Of a DNA stretch of 17,761 nt, positions 6,765 to 14,404 are shown one piece after another. Every line of letters begins with the position of its first letter. Positions within the stretch are counted from its first letter, which is position 1. Under the pieces are notes generated by a model. The model made no database searches, had not been told where the DNA came from, and saw only the letters and a list, made by a program, of their open reading frames with translations. The translations under genes and the position numbers were made by a program. Where the stretch lies: positions 1-17,761 of the forward strand of contig JAZLGV010000062.1 in assembly GCA_045616505.1 (NCBI GenBank), written 5' to 3'. This stretch comes from JAKSUT01 sp045616505 (lineage in GTDB: Bacteria > Cyanobacteriota > Vampirovibrionia > Gastranaerophilales > Gastranaerophilaceae).

Positions 6765-7579
6765 TTAATTGATTTTAAGTTTGTTTTTATCCAAAAAGAG
6801 TCGTTAAGTTTTTGTTCAATATTTTTTTCTAGGATAAAGTAAGTTGAACCTGAACCTGACATAATTGACGCTGGATAAGCATTTTTAATTGCTTGTAGTT
6901 CTTTGTAATCTCTTAAAAGAGCAATTTCTAAATCGTTGTGTAAATAGTTTTTGATATTTTTCATATCGTTTAGGGCTTTTGTTGTCATATTTAAATTTGG
7001 TTTGTTTTCTAGTTCAGAAAATTTAGTATATGCTTCTTTTGCGCTTATTCCAAGTTCTTTTGGCTTGATTAAAGATAATGAAAAATCTTGAAAATCGCAA
7101 GGAGCAAGAACTTCTCCTCTGCCTGTTGTGAGTTTGCAACCACCTTTTAAACAAAAATTCAAATCTGAACCAAGCGATGCACAAAGTTCGTCGATTTTTT
7201 CATCAGAAAGAGTGTTTTCTAGTAGTGTGTTTAGTCCTAAAAATGTTCCTGCGGCATCTGTGCTTCCACCTGCTAAACCTGCTGCGATTGGAATATTTTT
7301 TTCTATGTGTATATCAATTTTAAAATTTTTGTTGATAGTTTCTGTAAATAGTTTTGCAGCCTTGTAAACAAGGTTTTTTTCGTTGTATGGAATATCTTTG
7401 CTTGTTCCTGAAAGATTTATTTCCGTATTATTACTTTCTTCAAGTTTTATTGTTAAAATGTCAAACAAATCAATGGTTTGCATTATGCTTTGAATGTCGT
7501 GGAAGCCGTCTTCACGTTTTTTAAGGATTTCTAGTGTTAAATTTATTTTTGCAGGACATTTTATTTTAATTTGTTTCAT
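6734..7579 (-). CDS. ispE: 4-Diphosphocytidyl-2-C-methyl-D-erythritol kinase
   Basis: Phosphorylates CDP-methylerythritol in the MEP (non-mevalonate) isoprenoid pathway using ATP. A GHMP kinase of 281 residues, normal length. PAKINLTLEI (9-18) carries the conserved Lys11; the ATP loop IPIAAGLAGGSTDAA spans 96-110; LGSDLNFCL (136-144) has the catalytic Asp139; and MSGSGST (240-246) is the C-terminal glycine motif. The ribosome site AAGGAG (7590-7595) lies inside rsmA, 10 bases before the ATG. The first 14 bases overlap the end of rsmA, so the two genes form a translationally coupled operon, an association seen in many bacteria. The 3' end overlaps panE by 31 bases in convergent orientation. 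It implies that the organism uses the MEP route. Confidence 0.96.
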   Translation of the reverse strand: MKQIKIKCPAKINLTLEILKKREDGFHDIQSIMQTIDLFDILTIKLEESNNTEINLSGTSKDIPYNEKNLVYKAAKLFTETINKNFKIDIHIEKNIPIAAGLAGGSTDAAGTFLGLNTLLENTLSDEKIDELCASLGSDLNFCLKGGCKLTTGRGEVLAPCDFQDFSLSLIKPKELGISAKEAYTKFSELENKPNLNMTTKALNDMKNIKNYLHNDLEIALLRDYKELQAIKNAYPASIMSGSGSTYFILEKNIEQKLNDSFWIKTNLKSINYGCITSTEA

Positions 7580-8411
7580 TTTTGATTAACTCCTTAGAAA
7601 GTTCTCCAAAATCTTTTATAGAAATAGTTTCTCCTCTTGTGTTTTCTGTAAAACCAAGCGCAGTAAGAGATTTTTGAATGTTTTCTTTAGAAAAACCACC
7701 TGAAAGTAAACAGTTTTTGATGTTTTTTCTTCTCATAGAAAAAGCGGCTTTTAGTGTTTTTCTAAAATGAGTGTAGTTTTCAAGTTCAAGTAAAGGTTTT
7801 TCTCTTACTGTTAATCTGACAAGAGCAGAATCAACTTTTGGTGCTGGGAAGAAACATTTTTTTCCTACTTTTTTTATAATTTCGCAATTTGCCCAAAATT
7901 GAGAAAGAATTGTTAGTAATCCATATTGTTTAGCAGGGCTTTTTTCTGTTGCTACTATTCTTTGTGCAACTTCGTATTGAACCATAAGAATTATATCAGA
8001 TATGCTATTGCGATTTTTGTTTGCTAAATCATCAATTTCGCCAAGTAAATGAGCGATAATAGGGCTTGTTATGTAATAAGGAATGTTTGCAATTATTTTT
8101 ACTTTGTCAGAACAAAGTTCTGATATATCTGTTTTTAAAATATCTTGATGTAAAATTTTTAAGTTGTCACAATCGATTTTTTCAAGTTGTTTGATTGCAT
8201 CTTCATCAAGTTCAATTGCGATAACTTCTTTTGCATATTTTACTAATTGTTCTGTTACAAACCCAATGCCAGCGCCAATTTCAACCACTGTGTCAGTTGG
8301 TTGAATGTTGGCTTTTTCAATGATAGTATTTATAGCATCAGTAGAGATTAGAAAATTTTGTCCTAATCTTTTTTTTGTTCTAAAATTTTTTGCTCGTTGT
8401 AAATAATTCAT
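7566..8411 (-). CDS. rsmA: 16S rRNA dimethyladenosine transferase RsmA (KsgA)
   Basis: Dimethylates two adjacent adenines in the 3'-terminal hairpin of 16S rRNA during late small-subunit assembly, using S-adenosylmethionine. Numbered from the ATG at 8411: KKRLGQNFL (13-21), the family signature; VVEIGAGIGFVT (42-53), SAM motif I; IELDEDAI (66-73); ANIPYYITSPI (108-118), the catalytic NLPY-type motif; and CFFPAPKVDSALVRL (186-200). It has 281 residues. I chose ATG 8411 because it gives the usual short N-terminus before KKRLGQNF. An in-frame TTG at 8447 would add 12 hydrophobic residues that do not belong to the family. Neither start has a ribosome site, and A/T-rich -10-like sequence lies just upstream, so a very short leader is possible. 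It is divergent from gshA. Confidence 0.95.
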   Translation of the reverse strand: MNYLQRAKNFRTKKRLGQNFLISTDAINTIIEKANIQPTDTVVEIGAGIGFVTEQLVKYAKEVIAIELDEDAIKQLEKIDCDNLKILHQDILKTDISELCSDKVKIIANIPYYITSPIIAHLLGEIDDLANKNRNSISDIILMVQYEVAQRIVATEKSPAKQYGLLTILSQFWANCEIIKKVGKKCFFPAPKVDSALVRLTVREKPLLELENYTHFRKTLKAAFSMRRKNIKNCLLSGGFSKENIQKSLTALGFTENTRGETISIKDFGELSKELIKNETN

Positions 8412-8515
8412 GTTTATAATGATATAATAACCCAAAAATGAATACAAACGGATAAGTGTTTTTTTTATAGTGTTTTGTTAATATTTTTTATATAATTTAT
8501 GGAGAAAGAAATATA

Positions 8516-9835
8516 ATGACAATGTTTAGTGTTGATGTAGTTGAAAACGAATTTCAAAATTATATAAAAAAAGAAGCCGATTTTAAAGTCGCAATTGAAT
8601 TTGAACGACTGCCAATTGATAAGAAAAGTTTTAAACAAGTTGATTATTCTCAAAAAAATGGTATTCAAGACCTGTTGAGAAGCTTTGCTACTCAATATGG
8701 TTGGGATTATATTGTTGATGATTATAATATTATCGGGCTTTCAAAAGGTAAAGATACAGTCACTTTAGAACCTGGGTGTCAATTAGAAGTTAGTTTTACT
8801 CCAGAAAAAACTATTGCTGAAATTAAATCAAAGTTAGATGATTTTAATAAAAAAATTAATCCAATATTAGAAAAAAGTAATATAAAATTATTGGAATATG
8901 GTATTTCACCTATTTCAACGTATCGAAATATAAATCTTTTGCCCAAAAGAAGATATGCTTTAATGGCAAATTACCTGTGGGGAATTTTATCTGATGTGAT
9001 GATGAGAGAAACTGCAGGTATTCAAGCAAGTTTTGATTTTTCAAGTGAAGATGATGCTATTAGAAAATTTAGATTGGCAAATATTATTTCACCTTTTGCA
9101 ACTGCGATATGTGCAAATTCTCCAATCAGAGGCGGAGTTGATACAGGATATAAGACTTTTAGAGCATTGAGTTGGTTGAACACCGACAATGAAAGATGTA
9201 ATTTTATGTCCAAAAAATTGTTTGAAAATTATAAAAATTATTCGTTTAAAGACTATATTGATGATGTTTTAAGTGTTCCGATGATTTTTATTTTTAGAAA
9301 CGATGAAATTGTAAATATCAATGGAAAAATTGATTTTAAAACATTCATAAAATGTGGATACGAAGGGTTTGAACCAACGATGGATGATTTTAAACTTCAA
9401 GCAAATTTGTATTTTCCAGATGTAAGATTGAGGAATTTTATTGAGATAAGAAATCATGATTGTTCAAATCATGGTATGCAATATTCAATTCCTGCGTTTT
9501 ATAAAGGGATTTTGTATAACAAAGGAGCATTAAAAGCGGCTGAAAAATTACTTTCAAAATTCACTTATAATCAGCTTAAAGAGTTTAGATATTTGGTTGT
9601 AAAAAATGCTTTGGCAACAAAAATTGGAAAATATTATGCAAAAGATATTGCAAAAGAATTGTTGTTGATTTCAGAAAATTCATTGAAAACTGAAAATAAT
9701 AACGAACATCAATTTTTAGCACCAATGTTAGAGCTTGTAAGTCAAGGCTTGTGTCCTGCAGATGTTATTCTTAAAAATTGGAATGGTTGCTGGATGAAAG
9801 ATGTTAATAAATTAATCAATTATTTGAGCAATTAA
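8516..9835 (+). CDS. gshA: Glutamate-cysteine ligase, GCS2 family
   Basis: Forms gamma-glutamylcysteine from glutamate, cysteine and ATP, the first step of glutathione or related thiol synthesis. The protein has 439 residues, within the range of the plant/proteobacterial GCS2 type. Matches to that family are GWDYI (62-66), VTLEPGCQLEVS (82-93), LPKRRYALMANYL (142-154), MMRETAGIQASFDFSSE (162-178), the segment from KFRLANIISPFATAICANSP (184-203), SVPMIFIFRN (253-262), FPDVRLRNFIEIRNHD (300-315) and PAFYKGILY (326-334). GGAGAAAG at 8501-8508 lies 7 bases before the ATG; a second ATG two codons later is less well placed. No glutathione synthetase is adjacent, so the product could be glutathione made with a remote partner, or gamma-glutamylcysteine itself. 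The related EgtA-type ligase of actinobacteria is a less likely alternative. The stop codon directly abuts that of the convergent unknown gene. Confidence 0.85.
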   Translation: MTMFSVDVVENEFQNYIKKEADFKVAIEFERLPIDKKSFKQVDYSQKNGIQDLLRSFATQYGWDYIVDDYNIIGLSKGKDTVTLEPGCQLEVSFTPEKTIAEIKSKLDDFNKKINPILEKSNIKLLEYGISPISTYRNINLLPKRRYALMANYLWGILSDVMMRETAGIQASFDFSSEDDAIRKFRLANIISPFATAICANSPIRGGVDTGYKTFRALSWLNTDNERCNFMSKKLFENYKNYSFKDYIDDVLSVPMIFIFRNDEIVNINGKIDFKTFIKCGYEGFEPTMDDFKLQANLYFPDVRLRNFIEIRNHDCSNHGMQYSIPAFYKGILYNKGALKAAEKLLSKFTYNQLKEFRYLVVKNALATKIGKYYAKDIAKELLLISENSLKTENNNEHQFLAPMLELVSQGLCPADVILKNWNGCWMKDVNKLINYLSN

Positions 9836-10336
9836 TTATCTCATATTTTGAAAAATTTTGTTGTAGTATGCAAGTGAGTTCATACTGTCGTTAAGTTCTT
9901 GTTGCTTGCGTTGTGTCGTCAAATATTTTTGCAAAATAAGTTGATAGTTCTCTTCGTAAGTTTTTAATTTTGTTCTGTCTAAATTTTCATCGTCAGAGCT
10001 TTTTAGTTCAGAAATTTTTTTGTAAGTTTTAGATAAGATTTTTTCTGTAGAATCATAAGTTTCTACATTTGTTCCGATTTGTTTTGCTAGTTGTTTTACT
10101 GTGTAAGTTAAATTCATAGAATTTTTTTGTTCAGAATTTTTCTTTGAATTATCTTCTTTTTCTATTTCTTTTTCGACTCTAGTTAATTCTTTTTGACCTT
10201 CGTCTTCTGTTTTGATTTTTGTTGTATCAATTCCATATAGCTCAAGTTTTTTCTTTGTGTCATCAGTAAGAGCTTGTGGAAGATTGGTTGTTTGTTTTTG
10301 TAGATTTACATTTAAATTTATAGAGTCGTTATTCAT
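9836..10336 (-). CDS. Hydrophilic coiled-coil-like protein, unknown function
   Basis: A protein of 166 residues that I do not recognise. It is rich in Lys, Glu, Asn, Gln and Thr, without cysteine, signal peptide or membrane segment. Residues 1-70 look disordered (NLNVNLQKQTTNLPQ, then charged KELTRVEKEIEKEDNSKKNS). Residues 75-166 are predicted by eye to be helical with heptad-like spacing (TVKQLAKQIG, ILSKTYKKISELKSS, NYQLILQKYLTTQRKQQELN). GAGGTG a few bases upstream supports the ATG at 10336. Its stop touches the gshA stop with no intervening base, and its start faces that of another unknown gene 95 bases away. Base composition is like that of its neighbours, so there is no sign of recent transfer. 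Confidence 0.7.
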   Translation of the reverse strand: MNNDSINLNVNLQKQTTNLPQALTDDTKKKLELYGIDTTKIKTEDEGQKELTRVEKEIEKEDNSKKNSEQKNSMNLTYTVKQLAKQIGTNVETYDSTEKILSKTYKKISELKSSDDENLDRTKLKTYEENYQLILQKYLTTQRKQQELNDSMNSLAYYNKIFQNMR

Positions 10337-10431
10337 ATTTCACCTCATTTTTATATTAGTTTTAAAATATGATTTTCTCATCATACTTTTGAGGTAAAAT
10401 TAGAAAAATAGAAAAATGTTAGGAGTTTTTT

Positions 10432-11043
10432 ATGCCAAATTTTGATAAAACAGTTCCATTTGATCCTGGGTATTCAGATATTGCTTTTTCTTTTCCGATG
10501 CACATGGATTATGTTTTGGAAAAATATAGAAAAGTCAAAAATAATAACCAAAAGAAATTTATGCTAATGCAGTTGGAAAAACAAGTGATAGATGTTGTTG
10601 AAAAAGCAACTTCGTTTTATCTTGGTTGCATTTTGTGGGGAGGCTATATTTCTTTTAGATTTAAAGATACACCAAAAGAGATTGAAGGCAATAGAACTTC
10701 TGAATATATCGAAAACTCAGAAGGTGAATGGGATTCTGCTGCTGAGGTTAAATATATCAAAAAATTTATAAGTTCATTTGAACGTGATTGCCAATATCTT
10801 TTGAAAAGAAAATCTAAACTTTCTGAAAATATAATGCCTATTTTAGATAGTTATGAAGAATTTGTAGATTTGAATGGCAATTTTGTAGAAACAAAATCAA
10901 CTTCTGATGTAAAAGTTCCGAAAGTTGTTGAACATTTTTCAAATTATAATGAACAAAAATTAGATGTGTTGTGTGATTTGATATACAAAGTTATTGAAAA
11001 TAAAAAGATAGAAGCTCTTTTAGAAATCGGCTTTTATGAATAA
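10432..11043 (+). CDS. Hypothetical protein, unknown function
   Basis: A protein of 203 residues with no motif I can name. It has a Pro/Asp-rich start (MPNFDKTVPFDPGYSDIAF), a long charged helical region (about 25-60), one short hydrophobic patch SFYLGCILWGGYISF (61-75) that could be a buried helix or a single membrane-associated segment, then charged helices with SFERDCQYLLKRKSKL and a C-terminal helix. There is no signal peptide. AGGAG (10421-10425) lies 6 bases before the ATG, an excellent site, and the coding pattern matches neighbours, so it is a real gene. It is divergent from the 166-residue unknown and convergent with the acyl-CoA ligase, whose terminator lies between them. Confidence 0.72.
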   Translation: MPNFDKTVPFDPGYSDIAFSFPMHMDYVLEKYRKVKNNNQKKFMLMQLEKQVIDVVEKATSFYLGCILWGGYISFRFKDTPKEIEGNRTSEYIENSEGEWDSAAEVKYIKKFISSFERDCQYLLKRKSKLSENIMPILDSYEEFVDLNGNFVETKSTSDVKVPKVVEHFSNYNEQKLDVLCDLIYKVIENKKIEALLEIGFYE

Positions 11044-11057
11044 TATTTTTTGTTGTA

Positions 11058-11092
11058 AATAAAATAAAAAAGCATTGAATAAATCAATGCTT
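11058..11092 (-). terminator. Terminator of the acyl-CoA ligase transcript
   Basis: AAGCATTGA (11070-11078) pairs perfectly with TCAATGCTT (11084-11092) around a five-base loop. Read on the minus strand it is followed by a T-rich tract (complement of A-runs at 11058-11071). On the plus strand no T-run follows, so it serves the minus-strand operon. Confidence 0.8.
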
Positions 11093-11104
11093 AGTGTGTT
11101 AGTT

Positions 11105-12766
11105 TCACTCATTTAAAAGAAGAGCTTTTACTTCTTTTCTTTTAACTTTTCGAGTGGATGTTCTAGGAAAAGGTGAATTTGTTATTAAAATGTTTTTTGG
11201 TCTTTTGTAGTGAGAAATCTTTAGCGAAAGTTCTTTGATTTCTTTTCTTATAATATTTTCTCTTTCTTTTTCGTCAGAAATAGAATTTGTTAAAGCATCA
11301 CTTGGTCTTACGGCAACAAAAATATCTTCTGTTCCGTCTTTTTGTCCGCCTTTGCGTATTGCTCCAAAAACGCAAACTTCTGCAAATTTTGGACTTTGTT
11401 CGTATATGGTTTCCAAATCTTCTGGGAATATTTTTTTACCACCAGAAAGAACAATCATGTTTTTAATTCTTCCTGTTATGTAAATAAATCCGTCCTTGTC
11501 GATTTTTGCAATATCTCCTGTGTGCAACCAACCGTCTTCTGAAATAATTTCTTTAGTTAAATCTGGTCGGTTGTAATAACCTGTCATTACGTTGTTGCCT
11601 TTTACTAATAATTCATTAGTTTGAGCATCTAGTTTTACTTCTACCCCTGGGATAGCTTTTCCAACTGAACCTAGGCGAACGTCATTTTGTCTGTTTATAG
11701 ATACAACAGGGCTTGTCTCAGATAATCCATAACCTTCAAATACTTGAATACCAAGTCTTTGGAAAAATTTTGCAGCAGCAACATCAAGTGGCGCACCACC
11801 TGAAATAAAACCTTTAAATTTTCCACCGAATTTTTTATTGACAAAATGGAACATTAATTGACGGCATTTTCTGCAAGGGATAAATTTTGCAATTGCATAT
11901 CTAAGTTGGAAGCTCCATTTTCTAATTGCACTCATTTTGTTGATTTCTGATTCAATAGAGTTTTTTAGCAATCTCATAAACGCCGGTACAACAATCATAA
12001 ATGTTATTTTTTTATCTTTCATAATAGGAAATAAATCAACAGGTTTTAGGCTTTGAGAATAGTATATTGAAGAACCTTTGCTTAAGAACGTCAAAAAGCC
12101 CACAGTAAGTTCAAACAAGTGATTCATAGGTAATATAGATAAAAATCTGTCGTTTTCACCCAAGCTAAAGCAAGAACCAAGTGATTCAACTTGTGCAAGA
12201 GCGTTTTTAAATGAAATTTCAACACCTTTTGGTTTTCCTGTTGTTCCTGATGTGTAAATTATTAGAGCAGTTTTATTTATGGCTCTGTGTCGCCATTTGC
12301 AATCTTCTTTTTCGTCTGGCATGTTGTAAAGGCTTATGAAATCTCTGTTTGAACTGTCGTTTAGGATAATTATTTGTTCTACTGATGGTATGTTTTCTTT
12401 TAATTTTATTCCCATTTCTAAAAAGTTATTTGAAACTACTAATATTTTCGGCTCACAATCTTTTAAAATTGAAGTCATTTCAAATTCGGTAAGTTTTATA
12501 TCTAAAGGTACGGTTATTGAGCCAGCTAAAACAGAGCCGAATAATGCAGCACCCCATTCTGGCATAGATTCAGAAATGATAGCGATTTTGTCACCTTTAT
12601 CAATACCGTTTTTTATTAAATAATTCCCTAATCGTTTTGCTAAAATTCCAAGTCCTTGAAATGTTAATTCTCTCCAGCCGATGCTACTTTTCATTCCAAG
12701 TGCAATACCATTCCCGAGAGTTTTCGTACGACTCTCTAGGAACAATAAAATATTGTTCTGTTCCAT
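11105..12766 (-). CDS. Long-chain fatty acid-CoA ligase (AMP-binding family, FadD-like)
   Basis: Activates a carboxylic acid, probably a fatty acid, to its adenylate and then its CoA thioester. It has 553 residues. ANL-superfamily motifs in order: IIYTSGTTGKPKGVE (169-183), the phosphate-binding loop; LPMNHLFE (212-219); SGGAPL (322-327); FEGYGLSETSPV (343-354); GWLHTGDIAKID (412-423) with Asp418; GRIKNMIVLSGGKKIFPEDLE (from 432), which carries Arg433 and the hinge; and the C-terminal catalytic lysine in TSTRKVKRK (537-543). No carrier-protein domain is fused. Substrate chain length cannot be read from the sequence. GAGG lies about 13 bases before the ATG, so the ribosome site is distant. It is the last gene of a probable operon after the HD nuclease and the 97-residue gene, and ends in a strong terminator. 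Confidence 0.92.
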   Translation of the reverse strand: MEQNNILLFLESRTKTLGNGIALGMKSSIGWRELTFQGLGILAKRLGNYLIKNGIDKGDKIAIISESMPEWGAALFGSVLAGSITVPLDIKLTEFEMTSILKDCEPKILVVSNNFLEMGIKLKENIPSVEQIIILNDSSNRDFISLYNMPDEKEDCKWRHRAINKTALIIYTSGTTGKPKGVEISFKNALAQVESLGSCFSLGENDRFLSILPMNHLFELTVGFLTFLSKGSSIYYSQSLKPVDLFPIMKDKKITFMIVVPAFMRLLKNSIESEINKMSAIRKWSFQLRYAIAKFIPCRKCRQLMFHFVNKKFGGKFKGFISGGAPLDVAAAKFFQRLGIQVFEGYGLSETSPVVSINRQNDVRLGSVGKAIPGVEVKLDAQTNELLVKGNNVMTGYYNRPDLTKEIISEDGWLHTGDIAKIDKDGFIYITGRIKNMIVLSGGKKIFPEDLETIYEQSPKFAEVCVFGAIRKGGQKDGTEDIFVAVRPSDALTNSISDEKERENIIRKEIKELSLKISHYKRPKNILITNSPFPRTSTRKVKRKEVKALLLNE

Positions 12767-12817
12767 AATTTGTTAATTTCCTCTTGTAATGTATATTTAT
12801 AAAAATTTTGAATATTT

Positions 12818-13111
12818 TTAAGCAAATTGAAGAATGTTTATAACTTCAAGTGCAATTTCTTTTTGTAAATCTAGTGGGGCATTTTCAAAATATTCAAATG
12901 CTTGAGCGATATGTTCATCTTGTTCGTACCATCTTCTTAAGATGTAATTGAACGTATCGTTAAGGGTATTGTTTTTAAGTTGTAGTCCTTTTTCTTGTGC
13001 ATAGTTGATGATGTAGTCCGCACATTTTTCTTGTAACGGAGTTTCTGCGTTTCTTATTAAACTAACTGCCAAACTAACTGTAGAATCTACATCATACCAT
13101 CTTTTATGCAT
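12818..13111 (-). CDS. 97-residue protein with internal duplication, unknown function
   Basis: Not a family I recognise. The protein is built from two copies of a helical unit at an exact offset of 56 residues: K3-R-W-Y-D-V-D9 matches R59-R-W-Y-E-Q-D65, N21-A22 matches N77-A78, L26-Q27 matches L82-Q83, and I35-N36 matches I91-N92. By hand count 12 of 34 positions are identical without gaps. The rest is amphipathic helix with no cysteine cluster, signal peptide or membrane segment. AAGGG precedes the ATG. A good promoter (13138-13166) lies upstream, and the gene sits between the HD nuclease and the acyl-CoA ligase. A small helical adaptor or binding protein is possible, but no function can be assigned. 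Confidence 0.75.
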   Translation of the reverse strand: MHKRWYDVDSTVSLAVSLIRNAETPLQEKCADYIINYAQEKGLQLKNNTLNDTFNYILRRWYEQDEHIAQAFEYFENAPLDLQKEIALEVINILQFA

Positions 13112-13137
13112 TGGCTACCCTTTCTCTTACCTTATTA

Positions 13138-13166
13138 AGAATATGCGAAAATTGAAAAAAAGTCAA
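13138..13166 (-). promoter_or_regulatory. Promoter of the 97-residue gene and acyl-CoA ligase
   Basis: On the minus strand TTGACT (13161-13166), a 17-base spacer and TATTCT (13138-13143) match sigma-70 hexamers at 5/6 and 4/6. Transcription would start about 20 bases before the ATG of the 97-residue gene. Confidence 0.5.
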
Positions 13167-13184
13167 TATTTTTCAAACGCTTGT

Positions 13185-14015
13185 TTAATCTATTTGAGAG
13201 ATGTTTATTTTCCCGAATTTTGCTGATAAATCATCAATGTGGTGAAGTAAATACATTTCAGGTGCTAAGTCTTTTTGATTTAAGTCAATTAATGCACCCC
13301 AATCAGCTCTTCCGTGATGTGCTGCAATCATTTTTGCGATATCTTTGAATCCTTCTGCCATACAGATAGAAAAACCGTATTGTGAATGAGAAATCCAATC
13401 TGTTCTGAAGTTTTCATCATAATCAATCAAACCTGATTCTGTATCAATTGTGTATTCAAAGATTTTTCCAATATCGTGCAAAATGCATGCTGCATAAACT
13501 ATGTCTTCATCCAATTTTTTTGCAAATAATTTCAAATTTTCACGAGCAAAAGTCAAACATTCTGTTGTGTGAACCAATAAGCCTCCTAAATAATTGTGGT
13601 GCATAAGTTTTGCTGCTGGTGCTAGTTTGATTTTTTCTTCGTTTTCGTTGAAGTATTTTAGTAAGAATTGTTTTAACTTTTCATTTTTCATGTTGTTTAT
13701 GCAACAAATAATTTCATTGAAAAGAGTATTTCTTGTTTCTTCATCAAGTCCGATTTTTGCTTCTTCTTTTAATTCAATAGCAGAAACCAAGCAATTGTTG
13801 TATTTCTCATTAAAAGAGCCAGATACAATTCTAATTTTGTTTCCACATCTAAAAAGTTTTTCATCAATTCTGTTAAGTGTTTCTTCCCATAAAATACAAT
13901 TTAGTAGAGAACTATCTTCAGGGTCTTTCAATTGTAGTTTACCCATTTTTGTTCCGGCTTTTGTATCTCCAACTGAAAATGTTACAACTTCATATATTGT
14001 TTCTGTATCGAACAT
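13185..14015 (-). CDS. OB-fold/HD-domain 3'-5' exoribonuclease, YhaM-like
   Basis: The protein has 276 residues and two domains. Residues 1-85 resemble an OB-fold nucleic-acid-binding domain (GKLQLKDPEDSSLLNCILWE). Residues 130-276 are an HD metal-dependent phosphohydrolase domain: AAKLMHHNYLGGLLVHT (134-150) with the first metal His149, ACILHDIGK (176-184) with His180-Asp181, His210, AAHHG (231-235) and Asp261 in HHIDDL. This arrangement, including HHNYxGGLLVHT, is that of Bacillus YhaM, an exoribonuclease also called CMP-binding factor. The protein is somewhat shorter than YhaM (about 314), mainly at the C-terminus. AAGGAG lies 8 bases before the ATG. Its promoter appears to overlap the terminator of rpmA. 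A phosphodiesterase with another substrate is an alternative. Confidence 0.85.
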   Translation of the reverse strand: MFDTETIYEVVTFSVGDTKAGTKMGKLQLKDPEDSSLLNCILWEETLNRIDEKLFRCGNKIRIVSGSFNEKYNNCLVSAIELKEEAKIGLDEETRNTLFNEIICCINNMKNEKLKQFLLKYFNENEEKIKLAPAAKLMHHNYLGGLLVHTTECLTFARENLKLFAKKLDEDIVYAACILHDIGKIFEYTIDTESGLIDYDENFRTDWISHSQYGFSICMAEGFKDIAKMIAAHHGRADWGALIDLNQKDLAPEMYLLHHIDDLSAKFGKINISQID

Positions 14016-14036
14016 ATTAAAAACTCCTTTTTCTTT

Positions 14037-14064
14037 ATTTTAGCAGAAAAAAACAAGCACTCAA
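14037..14064 (-). promoter_or_regulatory. Promoter of the HD nuclease gene, overlapping a terminator
   Basis: On the minus strand TTGAGT (14059-14064), a 16-base spacer and TAAAAT (14037-14042) match at 4/6 and 5/6. The -35 box and half of the spacer lie inside the hairpin that terminates rpmA. Confidence 0.45.
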
Positions 14065-14086
14065 TATAAAATTGAATGCTTGTTTT
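14046..14086 (-). terminator. Terminator of the rplU-rpmA operon
   Basis: An 8-bp outer stem (14052-14059 with 14077-14084) and a 5-bp inner stem (14061-14065 with 14071-14075) are separated by one C-A mismatch and closed by a five-base loop. Read on the minus strand it is followed by a run of seven T. It starts just after the rpmA stop. Confidence 0.85.
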
Positions 14087-14106
14087 AAAATATTAATTTT
14101 TGGGTT

Positions 14107-14361
14107 TTATTGAGCGTAAACGCTAACTTGTTTTCTATCACGTCTGTGTGGCTCAAATTTAACAACACCATCAATCAAAGCAAATAATGTATCATCAGAA
14201 CCAATACCTACGTTGTTTCCAGGATGAACTTTTGTTCCTCTTTGACGGATAATGATGTTACCAGCTTTAACAGCTTCGCCACCGAATTTTTTAACGCCTA
14301 AACGTTGCGCTTCTGAATCTCTACCGTTACGAGTAGAACCCATTCCCTTCTTGTGTGCCAT
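14107..14361 (-). CDS. rpmA: 50S ribosomal protein L27
   Basis: A large-subunit protein whose N-terminal arm reaches the peptidyl transferase centre. It has 84 residues, the standard length. MAHKKGMGSTRNGRDSEAQR, then GVKKFGGEAV, GNIIIRQRGTK and HPGNNVGIGSDDTLFALIDG are all diagnostic. The N-terminus begins directly at MAHKK, without the cleavable extension found in many Firmicutes that needs the Prp protease; this argues mildly against a Firmicute host. It lies 43 bases after rplU in the usual L21-L27 order, without a prp-like gene between, and ends in a terminator. AGTAGG precedes the ATG. Confidence 0.98.
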   Translation of the reverse strand: MAHKKGMGSTRNGRDSEAQRLGVKKFGGEAVKAGNIIIRQRGTKVHPGNNVGIGSDDTLFALIDGVVKFEPHRRDRKQVSVYAQ

Positions 14362-14404
14362 TTTATACCTACTTTCGTAATTATTATTTTGTTATAACTT
14401 TAAC

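Noticed and set aside
8491..8496. Perfect TATAAT before gshA
   Set aside because: Transcription from it would begin inside the ribosome site at 8501-8508, and no -35 is found, so I did not call it the gshA promoter.
12658..12684. Second sigma-28-like site on the plus strand (GAAA, 15 bases, GCCGATGC)
   Set aside because: It lies inside the acyl-CoA ligase coding region in antisense direction, with only 6 of 8 bases in the -10, and no gene follows. It shows that chance partial matches occur and tempers confidence in the site at 2952.
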